Shown here: positions 60,041-64,000 of the stretch, piece by piece
Layout of the letters: every line of letters starts with the position of its first letter
Numbering within the stretch: the stretch's first letter is position 1
Assembly (NCBI RefSeq): GCF_014205255.1
Contig: NZ_JACHNE010000001.1
Coordinates: forward strand, 2,356,001-2,420,000
Length of the DNA stretch: 64,000 nt
DNA from: Streptomyces caelestis
Lineage (GTDB): Bacteria; Actinomycetota; Actinomycetes; Streptomycetales; Streptomycetaceae
Direction: 5' to 3'
Translations under genes and position numbers: made by a program
The notes under the pieces: model-generated
What the model saw: only the letters and a program-made list of their open reading frames with translations
The model's database searches: none
What the model was told of the DNA's origin: nothing

Positions 60041-60397
60041 TCAGCTGAAGGAGTCGCCGCAGGCGCAGGAGCCCGTCGCGTTCGGGTTGTCGATCGTGAA
60101 GCCCTGCTTTTCGATCGTGTCCACGAAGTCGATCGTGGCGCCGCCCAGGTACGGGGCGCTCATGCGGTCGGTGACGACCTTCACACCGCCGAAGTCCTTC
60201 TCCACGTCGCCGTCGAGGGAACGCTCGTCGAAGAAGAGCTGGTAGCGCAGGCCGGAGCAGCCGCCGGGCTGGACGGCGACGCGCAGCGCGAGGTCGTCGC
60301 GGCCTTCCTGGTCGAGCAGCGCCTTGACCTTGGACGCGGCGGCGTCGGTCAGGATGATGCCGTCGGTGACGGTGCTGGTCTCGTCCGATACGGACAT
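60041..60397 (-). CDS. erpA: Iron-sulfur cluster insertion protein ErpA (A-type carrier)
   Basis: A 118-aa A-type carrier. The three cluster-binding cysteines are present: Cys47 in PGGCSGLRYQ, and Cys111 and Cys113 in GSCACGDSF. It hands [2Fe-2S] or [4Fe-4S] clusters to target enzymes. It is divergent from nadA, whose product needs a [4Fe-4S] cluster, and only 3.5 kb from the NifS-TusA gene. Confidence 0.94.
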   Translation of the reverse strand: MSVSDETSTVTDGIILTDAAASKVKALLDQEGRDDLALRVAVQPGGCSGLRYQLFFDERSLDGDVEKDFGGVKVVTDRMSAPYLGGATIDFVDTIEKQGFTIDNPNATGSCACGDSFS

Positions 60398-60574
60398 CTA
60401 CATCTCTCCCGGGTTGTACGGAGACTGCTTGCCGACGGTTGCAACCGGCGGGGCCGCGGATTCATTCCGGGCCGTGCGCTCGATCTCGGCTCCTCTTCAT
60501 GCTCGCACACGCGCCGGGAACCGGAAAACGGCTCTTTCCGGGCTTTCCCGGGAATGAACGGCGGCTCTCCGGGA

Positions 60575-60639
60575 TTCACGTCACACAGACGCTATGGCCA
60601 TCGTCAAAGTGACGTGAAGCGGTTATGATAGATAGCGTC
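60575..60639. promoter_or_regulatory. Interleaved inverted repeats in the nadA promoter region
   Basis: TTCACGTCAC (60575-60584) pairs with GTGACGTGAA (60609-60618), and GACGCTAT (60588-60595) pairs with ATAGCGTC (60632-60639); the two pairs are interleaved. A -10-like TATGAT (60624-60629) lies within the region. The interval from 60398 to 60680 has no other evident feature. It could be an operator for NAD-biosynthesis control or a pseudoknot-like leader. Confidence 0.5.
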
Positions 60640-60680
60640 AATTCGACGAAAAGTCGCCGGAAACAGAAAGGGTGCGTGCC

Positions 60681-61865
60681 GTGACCACCGCCCAGACCCA
60701 GGAGCTCGACGTACAGCCGACGCCCCTCGCCCTGCTGCTCCTCGGCCGTGAGGCCGACCCCAGGAGCGAGCGCGGCGTGGAGTGTCCCGGCGACCTGCCC
60801 TCGCCGTCCGACCCGGACCTGGTGGAGCGCGCCCGCAAGGCGAAGGAGAAGCTCGGGGACAAGGTCTTCGTGCTCGGCCACCACTACCAGCGCGACGAGG
60901 TCATCCAGTTCGCCGACGTCACGGGGGACTCCTTCAAGTTGGCCCGGGACGCGGCGGCGCGCCCGGAGGCCGAGTACATCGTGTTCTGCGGTGTGCACTT
61001 CATGGCGGAGTCCGCGGACATCCTGACGTCCGACGACCAGAAGGTCGTCCTGCCCGACCTCGCAGCCGGCTGCTCGATGGCCGACATGGCGACGGCCGAG
61101 CAGGTCGCCGAGTGCTGGGACGTGCTGACCGAGGCCGGCATAGCCGAGCAGGTCGTGCCCGTCTCGTACATGAACTCGTCCGCCGACATCAAGGCGTTCA
61201 CGGGCAAGCACGGCGGCACGATCTGCACGTCGTCCAACGCCAAGCGCGCCCTGGACTGGGCCTTCGAGCAGGGCGAGAAGGTGCTCTTCCTGCCGGACCA
61301 GCACCTCGGGCGGAACACGGCGGTGCGGGACATGGGCATGTCCCTGGACGACTGCGTGCTCTACAACCCGCACAAGCCGAACGGCGGGCTGACGGCGGAC
61401 GAGCTGCGCGCCGCGAAGATGATCCTGTGGCGCGGCCACTGCTCGGTGCACGGCCGCTTCAGCCTGGACTCGGTGAACGACGTGCGCGAGCGCATCCCGG
61501 GCGTGAACGTCCTGGTCCACCCCGAGTGCAAGCACGAGGTCGTGGCCGCGGCGGACTACGTCGGCTCGACGGAGTACATCATCAAGGCCCTGGAGGCCGC
61601 GCCGGCCGGCTCCAAGTGGGCCATCGGTACGGAGCTGAACCTGGTCCGCCGCCTGGCGAACCGCTTCGCGCCGGAGGGCAAGGAGATCGTCTTCCTCGAC
61701 AAGACGGTCTGCTTCTGCTCGACCATGAACCGCATCGACCTCCCCCACCTGGTCTGGACCCTGGAGTCGCTGGCCGAGGGCAACCTGGTCAACCGCATCG
61801 AGGTGGACAAGGAGACGGAGGCGTTCGCGAAGCTGGCCCTGGAGCGGATGCTGGCCCTGCCGTAA
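60681..61865 (+). CDS. nadA: Quinolinate synthase
   Basis: A 394-aa [4Fe-4S] enzyme condensing iminoaspartate and dihydroxyacetone phosphate to quinolinate in de novo NAD synthesis. Three-fold repeated domains carry the cluster cysteines in VFCGVHF, HPECKHEV and TVCFCSTMN. The longer actinobacterial form is expected here. GTG at 60681 has AAAGGG eight bases upstream; a GTG three codons earlier overlaps that site. nadB and nadC, usually next in Streptomyces operons, do not follow: the next gene is a convergent kinase. Confidence 0.96.
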   Translation: MTTAQTQELDVQPTPLALLLLGREADPRSERGVECPGDLPSPSDPDLVERARKAKEKLGDKVFVLGHHYQRDEVIQFADVTGDSFKLARDAAARPEAEYIVFCGVHFMAESADILTSDDQKVVLPDLAAGCSMADMATAEQVAECWDVLTEAGIAEQVVPVSYMNSSADIKAFTGKHGGTICTSSNAKRALDWAFEQGEKVLFLPDQHLGRNTAVRDMGMSLDDCVLYNPHKPNGGLTADELRAAKMILWRGHCSVHGRFSLDSVNDVRERIPGVNVLVHPECKHEVVAAADYVGSTEYIIKALEAAPAGSKWAIGTELNLVRRLANRFAPEGKEIVFLDKTVCFCSTMNRIDLPHLVWTLESLAEGNLVNRIEVDKETEAFAKLALERMLALP

Positions 61866-61883
61866 CCCTCGCCCGGCCCGTCG

Positions 61884-64000
61884 TCACCCCGAGTGCGGTT
61901 TCCGCTCGGGGTCGGCGGGGTCGAGACTGAAGACGCCGCCGCCCGGTGTGGTCACGACCAGCGTCCGCCCGTTGACCAGCGCTTCGGGGCCGATGTCGCC
62001 AGGGGACAGCTTCAATGCGATACGCGGCGGTGTCTGCCACAGCGGTGTGCCCTCGCGTGCGTCGAAGGCCGCCATCCGGCCGTCGGGGCCTGCCACGTAT
62101 ACGACGCGCGTACGCCCGTCGTACACCGCCGCACCCGGCTGCGCCACGCCGCTCCGGGTCTGCCACAGCACACTGCCCGTCCAGGGCGACACGGCGGTCA
62201 CCTCGCCGCCCGACGAGGTGAACCACACGGTGCTGCCGGCCAGGGTCGCGTTTCCGTGCACCTTCTCCGCCAGCCTCGTCGTGGTGAGGGACCCCTTGTC
62301 CATCAGCACGATGTCGTCGTAGGCGGTGTCACCGCCCGGCCCCACCGCCCGGCTCCGCTTCAGGAAGACCAGGTGTCCGTCGTAGGCCCCGAGCAGATCG
62401 GTGTCGTCCGCCGGTGTCGTGAGCCGCCGCGTCGAGCCGTCGGCGAGGTCCAGCGCGGCGACGAGGGAGTCCTGGCGGTCCCCCTGCGACTGCGAGACAC
62501 ACTCCAGGTACAGACCCCCGCCGGCCGGGGTGAGTAGGCAGGAGTGGTCCGCCGGGAGCGGGGCCGTCCAGCGTTCCGTGCCGGTGCGCGGCGAGTGGGC
62601 GGTCAGTGAGCGGCCGCTGCCGCCGTCCGGCAGCACCACAAGGCCGCCGACGACGACCGGGGCGGCGTGCACGTCGTTGACCGTACGCGACCACAAGCGG
62701 TCGCCCGTCCCGGCGTCGAGCGCGACGACACTGGTCAGGTCGTCGTCGAACGAGCCCCGCGGGGCTGCCTGCAGCACCAGCACGGTGTCGTCGCGGACCC
62801 CGAGGACGGTGGAGGAGTACGCCCCCTCACCGGTCCCGGCGGGTGCGGCGGCCCGCCAGACGGTCCTGCCGGTGCGCCCGTCCACGCGTACGGGAAGAAT
62901 CCGGTCGCCGCCGCAGTAGACCGCGCCCTCGTGCACCTGGCAGCCAGGCCCGGGGGCATCGGCGTCGATGACGTCCAGGGCCTGCCTCGCACCGCGCGGG
63001 GCCGACTCGTACACAGTGGTCTGCCAGGGCCGCCAGCTCTCCGGGCTTTCGCTGCCCGCCCGTCCCGGGCCGATCAGCGAATAGGCCGTCAGTGCGAACA
63101 CGATGGCACCGACCGTGCCGATCGCCGCCGACAAGGGCCAAGGGCGTCTGCGGGCCTTGGTGTCCGTCGGGTCGGCCCCGCTCCCGGTGCGGGATGCCGA
63201 CTTCTCCGGCCGCAGGATCACGGTGGACGAGTCGCCCGCCTCCGGCTCCGGCAGGGCAGTCGCGAATACCCTGGCCAGTTCGTCGAGTCCGGGCCGGCCC
63301 GCGGGGTCCTTGATCAGGCAGCGCTCCAGGAGCCCGCGCAGCGGCTGACCGACCCCGTCCAGCACGGGGGCGTCGTGGACCACGCGGTACGCCGTCAGGT
63401 AGGGGCTGTCCGCGTCGAAGGGACCGCGCCCGGTGACGGCGTACACCAGCAGCGCCCCGAGCGAGAAGACGTCCGACGCCGGGCCGACCGTACGGGCGTC
63501 GACGAGCTGTTCCGGGGACATGAACGGCGGAGTGCCGATCATCTGGCCCGTCTCGGTCAGCGGCTGGTGGTTCTCCGCCGCGCGGGAGATGCCGAAGTCG
63601 ATGACTCGGGGCCCGTCCTCGGCGAGCAGGACGTTGGCCGGTTTCAGGTCCCGGTGCACCACGCCGGCCCGGTGGATGTCGCGCAGTGCCTCGACCAGGC
63701 CCAGGGCCAGCCCGCGCACTTCGGCGTCCGGCAGGGCGCCCCGGTCGCGGATCCGCCGGGCGAGCGAGGGCCCGGGCACGTACTGGGTCGCCATCCAGGG
63801 CAGCGCCGCCTCGGGGTCGGCGTCCAGGACCGGTGCGGTGAAGGCGCCGCTGACCTTGCGGACGGCCGCGATCTCCTGCCGGAACCGGGTGCGGAAGACG
63901 GTGTCCGCAGCGTACTGGGCGTGCACCACCTTGATGGCGACGTCACGGCCCGACCGCGCCCTGCCCCGGTAGACGACGCCCATGCCCCCGGCCCCGAGCC
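61884..64000 (-). CDS. Ser/Thr protein kinase with PQQ-like beta-propeller (5' end outside the window)
   Basis: The gene enters from the right edge; the visible part is about 705 residues and begins in the glycine-rich loop LGAGGMGVVY. Seen: Lys in VAIKVV, catalytic HRDLKPANVL, DFG in VIDFGISR and SPEQ. A linker is followed by one transmembrane helix (PLSAAIGTVGAIVFALTAYSLI) and a ~400-residue extracytoplasmic part built of PQQ/YVTN-type propeller repeats such as VALDAGTGDRLWSR, RTGTERWTAPL, SPWTGSVLWQTR and AFDAREGTPLWQT. It probably senses an extracellular ligand and signals inward. An ATG at 63983 falls inside the loop and is not the start. Confidence 0.92.
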   Translation of the reverse strand, partial: LGAGGMGVVYRGRARSGRDVAIKVVHAQYAADTVFRTRFRQEIAAVRKVSGAFTAPVLDADPEAALPWMATQYVPGPSLARRIRDRGALPDAEVRGLALGLVEALRDIHRAGVVHRDLKPANVLLAEDGPRVIDFGISRAAENHQPLTETGQMIGTPPFMSPEQLVDARTVGPASDVFSLGALLVYAVTGRGPFDADSPYLTAYRVVHDAPVLDGVGQPLRGLLERCLIKDPAGRPGLDELARVFATALPEPEAGDSSTVILRPEKSASRTGSGADPTDTKARRRPWPLSAAIGTVGAIVFALTAYSLIGPGRAGSESPESWRPWQTTVYESAPRGARQALDVIDADAPGPGCQVHEGAVYCGGDRILPVRVDGRTGRTVWRAAAPAGTGEGAYSSTVLGVRDDTVLVLQAAPRGSFDDDLTSVVALDAGTGDRLWSRTVNDVHAAPVVVGGLVVLPDGGSGRSLTAHSPRTGTERWTAPLPADHSCLLTPAGGGLYLECVSQSQGDRQDSLVAALDLADGSTRRLTTPADDTDLLGAYDGHLVFLKRSRAVGPGGDTAYDDIVLMDKGSLTTTRLAEKVHGNATLAGSTVWFTSSGGEVTAVSPWTGSVLWQTRSGVAQPGAAVYDGRTRVVYVAGPDGRMAAFDAREGTPLWQTPPRIALKLSPGDIGPEALVNGRTLVVTTPGGGVFSLDPADPERKPHSG

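Overview
The window is a gene-dense, very GC-rich stretch with strong third-position GC bias, frequent GTG/TTG starts, GTGA/ATGA start-stop overlaps and several probable leaderless genes. Together with the gene content (MacRS-like two-component system, GlkA, actinobacterial qcrCAB and ctaCDFE, SAM-IV riboswitch, PimB-like mannosyltransferase, paired NlpC/P60 proteins) this points to the core chromosome of a Streptomyces, with an order recalling the thiO-to-nadA region of S. coelicolor. I see no tRNA, rRNA, insertion sequence, prophage or CRISPR array.

Layout. 1-8.3 kb: an FAD reductase; a TPP riboswitch driving thiO-thiS-thiG; a PASTA-domain Ser/Thr kinase; endonuclease IV; a molybdopterin oxidoreductase; bacterioferritin convergent with its ferredoxin Bfd, which has an iron box. 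8.3-13 kb: DAHP synthase divergent from a fused anthranilate synthase that carries a Trp-codon leader peptide and attenuator; phosphofructokinase. 13-31 kb: MacRS-like regulators, acyltransferase, hydrolase, glucokinase, a DUF5304-like protein, an ArsA-like ATPase with an altered P-loop, a SRPBCC protein, a phosphoesterase, acyl-CoA ligase, cholesterol oxidase, PimB-like and GT87-like glycosyltransferases, and a divergent MATE exporter/PadR pair. 31-45 kb: a lipoprotein peptidase, two NlpC/P60 proteins, a NYN-domain protein, rhomboid, an OmpR-type two-component system beside an anion transporter, glycerate kinase, a SufS-like enzyme behind a SAM-IV riboswitch, and trpD. 45-55 kb: the respiratory cluster qcrB-qcrA-qcrC-ctaE and ctaF-ctaD-ctaC, separated by a degenerate receiver protein and an L,D-transpeptidase. 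55-64 kb: a NifS-TusA fusion, adenosine kinase, small and membrane proteins, ErpA, NadA and a partial PQQ-propeller kinase.

Linking themes: iron and Fe-S handling (bfr, bfd, NifS-TusA, erpA, and their clients nadA, Rieske QcrA and Bfd); aromatic amino acids (aroH, trpEG, trpD); terminal respiration; and RNA-based control (TPP riboswitch, trp attenuator, SAM-IV riboswitch, and a candidate structured leader). Two related families of short intergenic repeats occur in six gaps. No clearly novel multi-gene system was found. The best leads are the SAM-IV region with a six-codon upstream ORF, the NifS-TusA fusion, the ArsA-like protein without the P-loop lysine, the dispersed repeats, and the shared direct repeats flanking the two-component system.
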